Source: Trichopria drosophilae (lineage: Eukaryota; Arthropoda; Insecta; Hymenoptera; Diapriidae). From it: a stretch of DNA of 64,000 nucleotides. Position 1 is the stretch's first letter. Each line of letters opens with the position of its first letter. The position numbers and the translations under genes are program-made. The notes beneath the pieces are model-generated. The model made no database searches. It was given only the letters and a program-made list of their open reading frames with translations, and was not told the origin of the DNA. Where the stretch lies: contig CM059587.1 in NCBI GenBank assembly GCA_030407085.1, forward strand, positions 21,673,001 to 21,737,000. Direction: 5' to 3'. Positions 12,942-24,131 of the stretch are shown here, one piece after another.

Positions 12942-13794
12942 CACTGAGAGAAATGTTTGTTTACAGTTAATGTAATAGCTTCATAGCAAAGTTTCGAAAC
13001 AGAGGTAAACATACATACACACGCGCAGTTACTAGATTCCCTACGAATTTTTCGACGCATTGTTGACATGCGCAGTTCAAACGACAGAATTTAACGTTGT
13101 AAGCTTTTCATTTGCAAAATAACAAACAACTCCAATATCAGCAGTTTAGTACTGAATTTGAAGGATTTGAAGCTTTCATTAATCATATTTGCAAATTTGG
13201 GTTAAATATTGTCTCCTATATTCATTTCGATCTTAATCACAATGTATTTGTTTGTGAAATAAAACATTATTGATACATAATTATATGTAATAAAGTGCTT
13301 AATGTAAATTTAAAATGTTTATTTCTACACTCGAATGCAGATATAAATGACCATAAATAAATGCGAAAGGTTGCACTCTTTATTGATCACATAAAGGCAA
13401 GTTGTGTACATTTTTATCCAAATTTAAAATTCTCTACACATTTTTCAGATAAATTATATATATATTTTACATAATTCAACTCTAAAACATATACGATGTC
13501 TAACAAAAATAAAAAGATATCAGATATTAACGCGTTAAGTAGAGTAAGGGGGTACGGGGAAATTTCAAATAAGAGGGATCGGCGCCATCTTGAAAACAAT
13601 GACCAGTTGAAATAAGAGGGGTTCTACTGTACTTAGATGCAAGAAAGTGCTGGTATTTTCATCTGAAAGTCACCTGTCGATCTTAACTTTACAGTTATAC
13701 TTATAGTTTTACAGTTAAGCTGAGAGAATTTAGATTAATGTAAGAGCCTTGAAATTAGCTTACATTAACTATTAGTAAAAAATTTTTCTCGGTG
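12942..13794. mobile_element. TA-bounded TIR element (MITE), about 0.85 kb
   Basis: The left end CACTGAGAGAAATG follows TA (12940-12941). The right end TTTTTCTCGGTG precedes TA (13795-13796). Subterminal GTTTACAGTTAATGTAATAG is echoed in reverse complement near the right end (TTACATTAACTATTAGTAAA). Established knowledge: TA duplication is typical of the Tc1/mariner (ITm) superfamily. The interior holds no transposase frame, so it is non-autonomous. Confidence 0.65.
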
Positions 13795-13828
13795 TAAATT
13801 AAAGACCAGAAAGAAAAAAATATTTCGC

Positions 13829-13899
13829 CTCTAACGAGAATCGAACCCGGGTCTTCCTCTCTTCAATCTCTAACCGTAACCACTCGGCTACCCTTCAGT
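13829..13899 (-). pseudogene. tRNA-like A-box/B-box segment (pseudo-tRNA or SINE head)
   Basis: On the minus strand the sequence contains TAGCCGAGTGG, an exact match to the pol III A-box consensus TRGYNNARNGG, and about 50 bases later GGTTCGATTCT, matching the B-box GGTTCGANTCC at 10 of 11 positions. A D-stem of GCC/GGT and most of a T-stem around TTCGATT can be drawn. The seven bases before the A-box do not pair with those after the T-arm, and no good anticodon stem forms, so it is not an intact tRNA. It most resembles Ser/Leu-type tRNAs and may be the head of a tRNA-derived SINE. It lies 35 bp beyond the MITE at 12942-13794. Confidence 0.55.
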
Positions 13900-14899
13900 T
13901 ATATAAAATAAAGTGAAAATAACGAATAGTTGAAATGAAGACTAGGACATTTTTCTGTGCACAGAATGTAACGTGGTCAAGCTGCGACACATTTATTATG
14001 AAATTCGTGTCGAAGTTTATGTCACAAATATGTAGAGACAATTATTTATTCAGATTGTCATAATTGAAATTATCAAAAATTGGTCAAATAAATTGATCAA
14101 CTAGCAGATTAATAATTTAATTAACATGAATTGTTTCATTATATTAATTAATAAACATAAGTTTGAAATTAAAGTGCTTATTTAAAAAAAAAAGAATGAG
14201 TAAATACAGTATTTTAATTATGTTCATGAAGTTATTATGTTTTAGTATCAATATATAAAAAGTAATTATTAAATGTTTGTTTCTTATGACGTAATAAACA
14301 TACAGTTCATTATGCCCGACGTTGTATGTTCTTCATATGATGAAACATTCATATTTTTTTTTTGCTTCTTTTCTACATGTCATCCAAATCCGGATGCATT
14401 TTGAGACTTTTTCTAAGTTTTGATATTCAACACATTGTTGAATTCAAAATTTAGCAACTTTTTGAACGTCTAAGGATGGAGGCGCAGAACCTTATTGACA
14501 AGTCCTATGCGCCCCCAAGGACGAAACGTTCAATTTTAATTAAACCTAGTAACTGTACTTAGTTGCAGGTTTATATTTTTATTAAACATCCAATTGTATG
14601 GTGACCGATAAAAACCAAGAAACTCAATCATTTTAATGAATTTAATGTATTTAACAACGGTCAAGAAATATTTACGACATTTTATTAATACAGTTCATTA
14701 GGTTACAATATATTTGTTTATTTGCATTTTTACTTTCAATAACTTTTTGACACGGTACAGTTTATTTTCTACGGTTTTTCGACGTCTTAAACATACACTT
14801 GCGTAGCCGTGCTTATTTGTTATTGTTATGAAGTGTACAAAATTAAACAGTTTTCAATCATTAATGGTTAAAACTGTGTTTTTGCGTATGGTATTACAC
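13900..14899. other. AT-rich spacer, nothing recognised
   Basis: No supported feature in about 1 kb of AT-rich DNA. Confidence 0.4.
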
Positions 14900-15185
14900 G
14901 ATTAGATATAATTATATATGTGCTCATATATATATATTACATATATTACATATATGCCTATATCTAACGGTATATATGCTAATATATACTTATATATAAG
15001 CATATATAGGTGTACAGCTACATTCGCGAGGTCATATATAGGGTCATGCATGGCTATTTCTGAATATATATGGACATATCTAGCTGTATATAGTTATATG
15101 CGGTCAAAATCCGTATATAGTCATATATAGTTAGATAAAATTATATCGGAAGCATATCTGATCCATATATAATTCAGATATAATT
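14900..15185. repeat. TATATA-rich degenerate low-complexity tract
   Basis: Dense, irregularly spaced ATATATA/CATATAT motifs interrupted by short unique words. The 70-codon frame here is Tyr/Ile/Ser-rich because of this composition and is not a gene. The strong purine-pyrimidine alternation may be locally self-pairing. Confidence 0.7.
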
Positions 15186-15491
15186 ATATCTCATTCAGAT
15201 ACGACCCATTTTTTCACGAGAGGAAGGGAGAATCAAAGGGAAACGTGCGAGAAGCGGTACGTATTGGGGTGCACCAGCAGCTTGACGTACCGCTATGCGG
15301 TTAAGTTTGTTGAATTTTTTGTGCAAGTAAATTTCAATTATTATAGTTTGAGATTTTTACCCCAAAACTAGAAATAATACTGAACGAGTAGAGGAAGTGA
15401 AAGAAATAAAATATTAATGGTCTATTATATATAAATGAATATTGGAAGGGAAATACATGTTAGAGATAGTTAGGTAAGGCAAAGATAGTTA

Positions 15492-16522
15492 CACGCAGAA
15501 AAGTCGGCGCTCAAAAATAGCATAAAGTGCTATTAAAATGTCAACATGTGCCATTTCGTTGTGCACAAAACTGCTTCGGAACAAAAGTCGACAAATTATA
15601 AATTTTGCTATTTAAGATTGTAAATTGTTACATGTAAAATGATAATAAATGACACTCAAATAGAAATTTTTGACATGCGAAATAGTATTAAATGACATGC
15701 TGGTGAACAGAGGACGATCGAACGGCTGTTTATTGTATATATAGAGTGAAACGACCTCTCAAATGGCAAAATATAGCATGTCAAATTGTGCACAGGAATA
15801 GACCGACTAACTTCGGTATAACCTCTTTCAAAATGTGACGTATCAAAAGATGTACCACATTTTTGACCCAAACTTCGTTTTTTTAGGAACAAACCATTTG
15901 AAATAGTATATTAAACATAATTTTTAACCTTCAAAAGTTTGACGTACTGAACTTCAAATTCAGAAATGTCATGTCCCATAATATCGATACATATCGTATT
16001 GGCACTAGCATTTTCACGGCCAATGAGGAGAGACCTCCAACCTGAAATTGATCAATCAGAATCTATCTTTAACATAGGATGTTTCAGCGCATATAAAGAC
16101 CGACGTTTCATCGAAGCCCGCTGGCGCAGCAGTGCTGCCTCCACCAAGTTCATTATTTGGAAATCGTAGTTTGTGCAATTCCAAAAAGCATTTAATGCCA
16201 GTTCGGTGAAATCGAAAATTTTACTATTTGGGTTCGTAATATTTCCCATGCGAAATGTCATTTTTTTACATATTTACGTAGCAAAATACTTGTTTGACAT
16301 GTTGCATAGAGAGAAGTACTATTTCACATAGTATTACATCGCATGTCGAATAGTAATTCGAGCGCAGAAAACAAATGAAGTCGCAACTAGGATATTTTGA
16401 CATTTCAAATGGCATTTACTATTATTTTTTATCGCAATGGATGACATTTCAGATCGTGCTAGAACACATTGACATTTGATGTAGTATTTTATGCTATTTT
16501 TCAGAATCGGCTTTTCTGCGTG
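15492..16522. mobile_element. TA-bounded TIR element, about 1.0 kb
   Basis: The left end CACGCAGAAAAGTCGG follows TA (15490-15491). The right end GGCTTTTCTGCGTG precedes TA (16523-16524). The TIR similarity continues inward: CAAAAATAGCATAAAGTGCT pairs with TATTTTATGCTATTTTTCAG, and ATGTCAA with TTGACAT. The interior holds many GACATG/GACATTTC...AAATAGT words on both strands, i.e. degenerate subterminal repeats. Two overlapping frames of about 68 codons (15966-16261) have no recognisable motif and no transposase is present. Confidence 0.75.
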
Positions 16523-16524
16523 TA

Positions 16525-17159
16525 TTGGGTGGATAAGGAGTTTATAGGAGAGAAGGTTTAGCGGCGATCTACAAAGGGAGAATGAAGCTATTTGATAGCC
16601 TAGTGATAAATGTAGTTAATATATGGAGCGAAGTCAGAGGTATCGATGATGGGATGAAATAGAAGGACTAAAGGAAAGATATCCATCATAGTAGATAAGT
16701 TAGATATGACTCCTGGATGCGTAATGTAGAGAAGAGTTCAAAATATGGAAGGTGTACTGAGAGAAGTTTTTATAACGCGAATAAATTAAATTTATTTAGG
16801 TTGGATTTTATCATTAATACTAAATATTTATTAAACACAAGAAACTGGATTTATTGAACTCTAAAATTTTCATTTACTAAAGGGTGTTTATTTACATCTT
16901 ACTAAACAAGTTTTTAAAAATGAGTATTTTTATCTTAGGTTCAGTATAATTTCTATATTTGAGAGGACAGAAAATACCAATTAATAACAGTTATAAGATA
17001 TTTTTCTTATTACAAATAACTTAGATTTTATCCCGTTAATAGCTATTACAAGAGGTTCAGTTGACAACTGTTGCCAATAAGGCAGGTTATGTCGTAAGCA
17101 TAAACGACTATCATTACTGATGTTGTTATAAATATTAAATGGTAAAAGTAGCAAATAAC
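16525..17159. other. Spacer, purine-rich then AT-rich, nothing recognised
   Basis: A GA-rich stretch (about 16530-16750) is followed by AT-rich DNA. No gene or element boundary could be supported. Confidence 0.35.
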
Positions 17160-17560
17160 GTTTGTTTCTCACACTCCGTGCGCAAAATGCTATTTTCTTC
17201 ACACTGGGACGAAAGCGGGAGGAAAGTTACTTCTTTTCCTCCCTGTCATGAAGAAAAATCGTATACTTCCCTCGGGAAGTAAAAAAGAATGCCTCAGACT
17301 ACATGTTTTTCCCCCTCGGCTTCACCTCGGGTAAAAATTACACGCAGTCTGAGGCATTCTTTATTTTACCTCCCTCGTTGAGTAATATACTATTTTCTCC
17401 CTATATCGCGGGAGCAAAATAGCACATTCTCTCCCAAGGGAGCAAAGTAAATATTTCCGGGAGCTAAATAAATTTCTCGCATTCTGAGCGCAAAATACTA
17501 TTTTGCTACCTATATCGCGGGAGCATAATAGCACGCTCTCGTATGATAAAATTATAACTG
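17160..17560. repeat. Dispersed palindrome-rich repeat, copy 1
   Basis: Contains CGGGAGGAAAGTTAC...CTTTTCCTCCC, TATACTTCCCTCGGGAAGTA and TATCGCGGGAGCAAAATAGC. The first two motifs and CCTCGTTGAGTAAT recur in reverse orientation at 37634-38010, so the two loci are copies of one family. This copy has an extra block of about 75 bp between AGAATGCCTC and CCTCGTTGAG, bounded by inverted GCCTCAGACT / AGTCTGAGGC. Its class is unknown. Confidence 0.6.
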
Positions 17561-17672
17561 CAACAAGGAGAACAGATGTTTGGAGACTCGTTCAAATTGC
17601 CGTCCTCGATTCGCTCGGGCGTCAAACTCGCACTCGTCATGTGTCTCCGTTTATGCGAATTTCTTTCTATTG

Positions 17673-17885
17673 CTAATATTTTACGTTTTTAAAAACAAAA
17701 CTATGATTGTTATTTATTGTATATTGTTTTAGTCCCGTGTTTATTTCTTCATCTTCTTCATGATTTTTAAAGTGTTCATGAATTCTTTTTTTAAGTATTC
17801 TACCTGTTTCTTCAATCCAACTTTTTGAAAAATATTTCTTGACCAAATGCATACTTTTTTTAACCGTCGAAAAACTTTTTTGCAA
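17673..17885 (-). pseudogene. Possible Penelope-like element GIY-YIG tail, decayed
   Basis: A 70-codon minus-strand frame contains ETGRILKKRIHEH followed about 20 residues later by NNNHSFVFKNVKY. This resembles the second half of the GIY-YIG endonuclease domain at the C-terminus of Penelope-like retroelements, which has a TGR-x-L-K-x-RI-x-EH helix followed by an H-x-F-x-F-x-N-V-K-type segment (established family pattern). The catalytic GIY and YIG motifs that should precede TGR are not seen in frame, and no reverse transcriptase lies upstream, so it would be a truncated 3' fragment. The frame is Lys-rich and lies in AT-rich DNA, so chance resemblance is possible. Confidence 0.35.
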
Positions 17886-18157
17886 CCTTTGGAAGCCATT
17901 TTGGAAAACTTCCCAACAGAGTTATCTGTTTAATTTTATTTCAATGAATTAACCGTATATTTGCTGATTTTTTTCAATTTTCGTATTCTAGGTGGCAAGT
18001 TTGGGTCGATAACACTATTTTTTAGATAATTTCCGTGTAAAGTTATTGTGAAAGCAGAGCTATTGCATAAATGCGTAGATTTTATTTAGAAAAATAATAG
18101 TTGCAAGAAAAACGAGGATAGTTAAAAAAAATGTTCAGCCATCGAGATCACTATCTA

Positions 18158-19267
18158 CACTGTAAAAAATATTTTATGAAATTTTAAGAAAAATGTAGGA
18201 AGCAAATTTCATAAATGTTACAAAAAAGTGTTTCATGACAATTCTTCAACGCTTTTCATGACATGTTATTAAATTTAAGGAAATTGTATTAAATTTAAGG
18301 AACTTTTATTAAATTTAAGATTTTTTTATTACCTATATATATACAATAGAGGACAAAAATATATATATATATATACATATATATACGTGTAGTGATGTTA
18401 TATAAATTATACACAGTATGAAGTATATAATTTATGTGAAGCGTGGGTGTGTTCCAAAATTTTTATTTCTTGTCAATTTAAAATTAAATTTGAGGTTAGC
18501 TTCTGAATTTGACAACCTAATACACCAACATTCCTTATCTCTGTAATAAACTGTTTAAAACAATTTACTTAATTTATTATATTACTTGTAAAAATATTAA
18601 TATTATTTTTAATTATTATTAATGAAACCTAAGTTGAGCTGAAAATTCTTGTTATTTTGTTTCTAATTTTTGAGGATGTTAATGACAACCGATTGATATA
18701 AAACAAATTTCGTCAGCTTCGTGAGATCAAAACGTGTCCAGAAATATGGTTATAGACTAATTTAAGGGTACATTTACATTTTTGACCTTCGCGTTGAGTC
18801 AAACAATTTTCTCCTTTTAAATCAATACGATCACAGTTTAAAGTTTTTTTTTTGTTCATTTCCGATATTTGATCACACAGAAATTCCTAACTTAGTGATT
18901 CTGTAAATTCTTTTAAAAAAAACACATGTATTTCAATAGGACCTTTGAGGTTAGGTTTCAGTGCACTGAGATCGCTGAGATACTCTGCGTGTTCAGCAAC
19001 GTTGCCAAGTTTTCGCTCCCTCCGTGTTACTTATACTATGCTCGTATGTATGTATAATTGGTAAAAGATTAATTTTATATGTTATTCATGTCTTTTTTAT
19101 TAATTATTATTATTCATAGCAACTAATCACGGCAGTGCTGGATTTTGCCGGATTTCAAGATTTCAACGGACTGACACAGAACGGAACAACGATACGTTGT
19201 TTTAAGGGGATTAAAGTTTATTAAATTTAAGAAAATATTCTTAAATTTCATGAAATTTTTTACAGTG
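18158..19267. mobile_element. TA-bounded TIR element, about 1.1 kb
   Basis: The left end CACTGTAAAAAATATTTTAT follows TA (18156-18157). The right end ATGAAATTTTTTACAGTG precedes TA (19268-19269). TATTAAATTTAAGGAA-type words are repeated tandemly just inside the left end (about 18268-18320) and recur inside the right end. An AT dinucleotide run lies at about 18357-18390. No transposase frame. A non-autonomous ITm-type element is the best explanation. Confidence 0.75.
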
Positions 19268-19336
19268 TAGATAACTATTACGCCCCTATTAGGATGCAAA
19301 GGGGACGAAATATAATTTAAGAAAAAGAATTTAACT

Positions 19337-19339
<3 letters not shown>

Positions 19340-19393
<54 letters not shown>
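19340..19393. repeat. (TA)n microsatellite followed by poly-T
   Basis: About 27 uninterrupted TA units followed by a run of T. Confidence 0.95.
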
Positions 19394-19394
<1 letters not shown>

Positions 19395-19401
<7 letters not shown>

Positions 19402-19838
19402 TTGCTTTTAATAAATAATTTGTGACGCGTTAGTTATTTTAAAATATCCTGGCTACCCTATGGAAAAATGAGCCTCGAACACATAACAGATAATAATTGC
19501 CAAATTTTCTTTCGTCACTCTTGTTAGGTAACATTAATGGACTCTTAAAGACCGTAATTGCCTCCTTTGAGCGTTAAAGGGTTAAGTACAGTTTATAAGA
19601 CCAGAAGCCTCTAGCAGCGCAATTCGTTACGGTTAGACCTTTAATTCTGAAAGGGTATGAGGATATACCGGATATCTGTAGGATATCAAGTTTAACAGGA
19701 TTCTATTGATCTTTGGTGCCGAAAACTGTGGATTAGTCTGATTAAATAAAATCGAGTAACCGCAAATTATATGAAACTAACAAAACAAGAAATAGCAGAT
19801 CGATTCTATGAAATTATGCAGGTAGAATGTGGCCATGT
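19395..19838. other. Spacer with a lone AAAGGG-TTAA end
   Basis: GAGCGTTAAAGGG followed by TTAA (19582-19585) matches the right terminus of the element ending at 60641 (GGGCGTTAAAGGG-TTAA). No left partner is evident, so this may be a truncated end or chance. Nothing else is recognised. Confidence 0.35.
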
Positions 19839-20480
19839 CATAAAGAGCCTCTGTAAGCCCCATGCAAAAAATGCCTGTTTTTCGTACCTCGAATATTGAA
19901 ACTTTTTTTGTGCCAATTGGTTACATATGATGACCCAATATTCCCTGCAAAATTTCAAAGTGAGCATATGCCCCGTTTCGGAAATATGAGGGGTCAAAGT
20001 TGACCATGTCCAATAAAAAGTGTACATCAATTTCACATTTATACTCGAATAATAATATTAAAAAACAATCAGACGATATGGTTCTTTACAGCTTTTCGGC
20101 TGCTGATTACAAATCTGAAGTCAGATTTTAAACATCCAAAATGGCGGATCCAATATGGCGGACGACTTTTTTGAAAATCGAAGTAATTTGCCTAAAAATT
20201 ATTACTCGGGGGGTTTTTGGGGTCTCTGATTACGAATCGGATGTTAGTTTTTCAAAATTGAAAACGGCAGGTCCAATATAACGGATGACTTAAAAATTTA
20301 ATGTAATTCGCTTGAAACTCGTCAGCTTATGGTTTTTGTAGTCGATGAAGTCTAATCTAACGTTGAATTGATATTGAAAAGGTACTCAGCTTTCTTTGTC
20401 GCTGCATTAAATCTGTTTGGACCCTGCATAGGAAACAATAGAAAATCTAAAAAAATCCAAGTTTTAATGCATCTTTTAAG

Positions 20481-20795
20481 ACATCTTATTTGAATCGTGG
20501 GCTTGCGAATGTGATAAAATAAAAGTATCTTTAGTGTTGAAAATCTTGAATTTATAAAAGATTTCAGCCTATATTCAAAAACCCTAGAAACAAAAGACTA
20601 TCAGCAGATTAGCATTTCATTTATTTCCATTCCATTGTACATCTTATTTGAATCGTTTGCTTGCGAATGTGATAAAATAAAAGTATCTGTAGTGTTGAAA
20701 ATCTCGAATTTCTAAAAGATTTCAGCATATATTCAAAAACCCTAAAAACAAAAAACGATCAGCAGATTATCATTTCATTTATTTCCATTCCATTG
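20481..20795. repeat. Tandem duplication of a 158-bp unit
   Basis: Two head-to-tail copies start at 20481 and 20639, each beginning ACATCTTATTTGAATCGT and ending near TTATTTCCATTCCATTG. They differ at only a handful of positions, so the duplication looks fairly recent. Confidence 0.9.
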
Positions 20796-20895
20796 GTTGG
20801 TTTATTGCACCTTGCCTTAGTTGGTTGGATTATATGATCTTACCTTTGTCGGTTGGAGTATTACATCTTGCCTTGGTTGGATTATTGCATCTTGC
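20796..20895. repeat. Short degenerate tandem array
   Basis: Roughly 20-25-bp units of the type GGTTGGATTATTGCATCTTGCC repeated about four times with variation. It lies directly between the 158-bp duplication and the right arm of the surrounding inverted repeat. Confidence 0.7.
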
Positions 20896-21253
20896 CGAGT
20901 AATAATTTTTAGGCAAATTACATCGATTTTCAAAAAAGTCGTCCGCCATATTAGATCCGCCATTTTGAATTTTTAAAATCTGACTTCAGATTTGTAATCA
21001 GCAGCCAAAAATCTGTAAAGAACCATATCGTCTGATTGTTTTTTAATATTATTATTCGAGTATAAATGTGAAATTGATGTACACTTTTTATTGGACATGG
21101 TCAAATTTGACCCCTCATATTTCCGAAATGGGGCATATGCTCACTTTGAAATTTTGCAGGGAATATTGGGTCATCATATGTAACCAATTGGCATAAAAAA
21201 GTTTCAATATTCGATGTACGAAAAACGGGCATATTTTACAGAGGCTCTTTATG

Positions 21254-22600
21254 CAATCTTGAAATATGTTGTTTGTTAATGAAAGTACGAGGTACGTATT
21301 TTGGAAACAGCAATTTTCGCGCAAACTAGTCGGAAATTCTAACGGAGGAATAGAATAGCTTCTGCAAAAGCAAATTCTTGGAGCAGATCTCTAAAATTAT
21401 ACTAAGCAATAATTATCGCGTTTTTACTCTAAACTGAGAAAAGTATATTTTTAAAAGAAAAGAGAAACTCAGTTTTTCACACTAGGGCAAAATTTTTAGA
21501 TGCGTAAAATCACACTCGTTGGAGATTGATAATTGATGCATAATATACTATTTACTAGGTATTGGAATCTAACATCCCGTAAAGGGAGTCTTTTACATAT
21601 GGGAGAGTAATTCCACGTCAATAATATCAAAACTGAAGTCGATGTCTCCAAATTCCTCCAAAATGAAATATTTTAAGGGTATAGACTTGAAAACCATTAG
21701 GGTAGAATATTTTTTTTTAAATTTCAAAATGGCGGCCGTGAGGTCACCTTCATTGAATTTCTTAAAATTACGATAGCTATCTTTCCACTTTGCACACTTT
21801 AATTTTACAAGGATCATTTGCTTCAGAAAAATGAGCACTTTCATGCAAAAATAGAAAAACAATTTGTGATTCTGTCTTGCCTAAAAATGTCCATAAAATA
21901 TTTTTAAACTTAATTTTAACTACCGTCCAGGGCTTTTTTCCCTCAAGTGATATTTTATCTTGTAGAAAAATGTCTCACCTTTCATTTAAAAAAAAAAAAT
22001 TGTTGGAGACTCTTTCCGTTCCAAAGTTATGATTTTTTTAAGAGCGCAGATCGCGACGGTCATTGATGCGCTGCGCCATAGGATGTACCAAGCTGCGCTT
22101 TCATTGCATGCCGTTAGGTGCGCGACAACTCAACAAAGCGCTGAATTAGAGTGTGATGGTAGTATATCCATACCAGACAAAATATTACTTGTTTAATACA
22201 ATTCTATAACTAAATTTTATCCCAATATCAATGTATATAACTGTTATTATTAGAGAAAAAGTAGGAATAGAATTCTGGTTGTCGTCAGACTACTCAAGAA
22301 TACCAACTACTGAGCCATATTTCGAGGACATGTCCCCAAACTAACAATGCCTTTCGACGACCTCCGCGAAAAAAAACATCTTTTTATATATATTCTTTTG
22401 CAAGTAACACGTGCTTGCAGGATTTTGTCCTACATTCGGTTGTTACTTGCACTTTGTGGGTTAAAAGCCCTGCGTTTTCATTTTATTTGTACCTTATACA
22501 ATATATTAGCATTACAATAAAAACCGCAATAAACAACGGATTCTGGTATTATTTTTGTTGACGAGACACCTGGGGATGAGTAGGCGCTACTTAGTCCGTT
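21254..22600. other. AT-rich spacer, nothing recognised
   Basis: The 89-codon minus-strand frame at 21593-21862 has no recognised motif. Near 22060-22180 composition becomes briefly GC-richer. No gene or element could be supported. Confidence 0.35.
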
Positions 22601-22741
22601 AAAACGTTTTTAGAATGTTCCAGAAACGTTCCTAAAACGTTAAATGTCTGCAACATTGATGAAACGTTTATAAAACATTCCGTAAAAATTGCAGACATTT
22701 AACGTTTTAGGAACGTTTCTGGAACGTTCTAAAAACGTTTT
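22601..22741. repeat. Near-perfect inverted repeat (MITE core)
   Basis: AAAACGTTTTTAGAATGTTC on the left pairs with GAACGTTCTAAAAACGTTTT on the right. The arms continue inward through AACGTTCCTAAAACGTTAAA to TGTCTGCAA/TTGCAGACA with a loop of about 40 bp. The AACGTT word is repeated, giving internal palindromes. Flanks include TTTCGTGCCCGTTGGGA on the right, which may be part of a larger element end. Confidence 0.85.
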
Positions 22742-23059
22742 AGAAACATTCGGGACTTTCGTGCCCGTTGGGACGAGTATTCTTATATTATTTTCTTTGA
22801 TTCTAAGATTCTATCTTAATCTGTTTTCGAAGTAGAATTATCCTAATAGGATATTTTTACTTAATAACAATTTCGAAAAAATTTGTTGTTCTTTAGTATC
22901 CAGAAAAACGGGTTAAAAAACTGGATGAGATTCGCTATTATACACATGGCTATATTCGGTCAGCATGATTTGAAATGAAATCGGTAAAAAGTATTTAGCA
23001 AACTGAATGGTTGTTCCACGACTGAAGATTTTTTTGCACATTTAACAGTTGATCTTTTT
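22742..23059. other. Spacer, nothing recognised
   Basis: AT-rich DNA with no supported feature. Confidence 0.35.
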
Positions 23060-23880
23060 TCGAGCCATAATTGGCGGGTGCTAATACTGTTCCGCCAAGC
23101 AAGTATGAACATGGATTAATAATGCAGTTAATGTGGTCGTTAACATTGGGCGGAATTTTATATTAATGTAGACTAATGAAATTCCGGATCGACTGTTTCG
23201 TCGGGCGTGGCCACAGTAGTTAACAGGTAGTACCCCTGCCTCTGGAATTGCAACCGAGAACGCAGTTTCCCGATTTCATCCGGCGGCAAGAGCAGTTCAG
23301 TGCAGCTTCACTGGTTTAATCGTGCTCAAACGCTATGAGCATTTCAAATCGGAGCACGAAACACGTGTCTCTGTGATTCCACCGTGTTACCCTGGCTCGA
23401 ATGGCGCGTACCGTGGTGCCGAGGTTGCAGTTATAGGGAGAGACAGATAGAGAGGGGACGAGAGAGAGAGTAGGACAGATAGAGAGGATACTGAGGCGAG
23501 CTAGTGGGCGGTATGCGCAACAGCCATGTATAAGCGTCCGCTCGCGCCAACCTGCTTTCTATACAAGCTCGTTCCGCAGTCAGCAGGGTAGCAATCGAAT
23601 GATCCAGCAGCTGGAAATTCAACCCCTTTCCGGAAGACACAAACATCCTGCACCGTTTATACATACCCGAAACCTTGCCACATTCTACGCCACCAGTTGC
23701 CCACTTGGATGCTAAAGGACTCCAAAGGACGCAAGCACGTTATAGATATCAGACTAAGCCCACGCGTGCATAAATAAACGTACCCTATTTGTCTATCCGC
23801 GTCCATTAGATTGTTGGATATATGCGCACAGGCCGACACGCACGAGTGCATCTGGGTGACTATAACCCGAGAAATCGTAT
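23060..23880. other. GC-richer single-copy block with GA-rich tract
   Basis: Clearly more GC-rich and CpG-rich than its flanks, with a degenerate GAGA-rich tract at about 23435-23490 (GAGAGAGAGAG, AGATAGAGAGG). Two minus-strand frames (23431-23664, 23657-23851) have no recognised motif. GAGA-rich DNA next to a CpG-rich block is compatible with a regulatory region, but nothing here proves it. Confidence 0.3.
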
Positions 23881-24131
23881 ATACAAGGGGAATCCACGTT
23901 TCAGCTACTAATTACGGCATAATTACAATATATTGAAGCGAAATCAAGTAAAAAATGAACATTGATAACTCAATCAGGAATAGTCGAAAATGCAATTTAT
24001 TTCCCAAATTGCCTGCGAGAGATTGCTGATGAGAGTTGTAATATGCGAATAAAAGTCTTGGGTAGGAAAAGCGTTTGGAAAAGAAGTATATTATCTCCCT
24101 AATCGGAACATAACCATTCCGAGCAGAAAAT

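Larger units (their letters stand above)
19839..21253. repeat. Long inverted repeat with about 360-bp arms
   Basis: The left arm 19839-20210 and right arm 20895-21253 are near reverse complements. They share CATAAAGAGCCTC at the ends, TTGGTTACATATGATGACCC, ACAATCAGACGATATGG and CCTAAAAATTATTACTCGG. Each arm includes a subterminal module like that of the TTAA elements (plus orientation on the left, minus on the right). The spacer (20211-20894) contains a further plus-strand module, a 158-bp tandem duplication and a short TTGG/GCATCTTGCC array. No coding content; open frames inside are repeat-derived. Confidence 0.85.

Noticed and set aside
14918..15130. 70-codon Tyr/Ile-rich frame
   Set aside because: Product of the TATATA-rich low-complexity tract.
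22380..22600. Possible LTR 3' end (AATAAA, long unique stretch)
   Set aside because: No direct-repeat partner, primer-binding site or polypurine tract found in the window.
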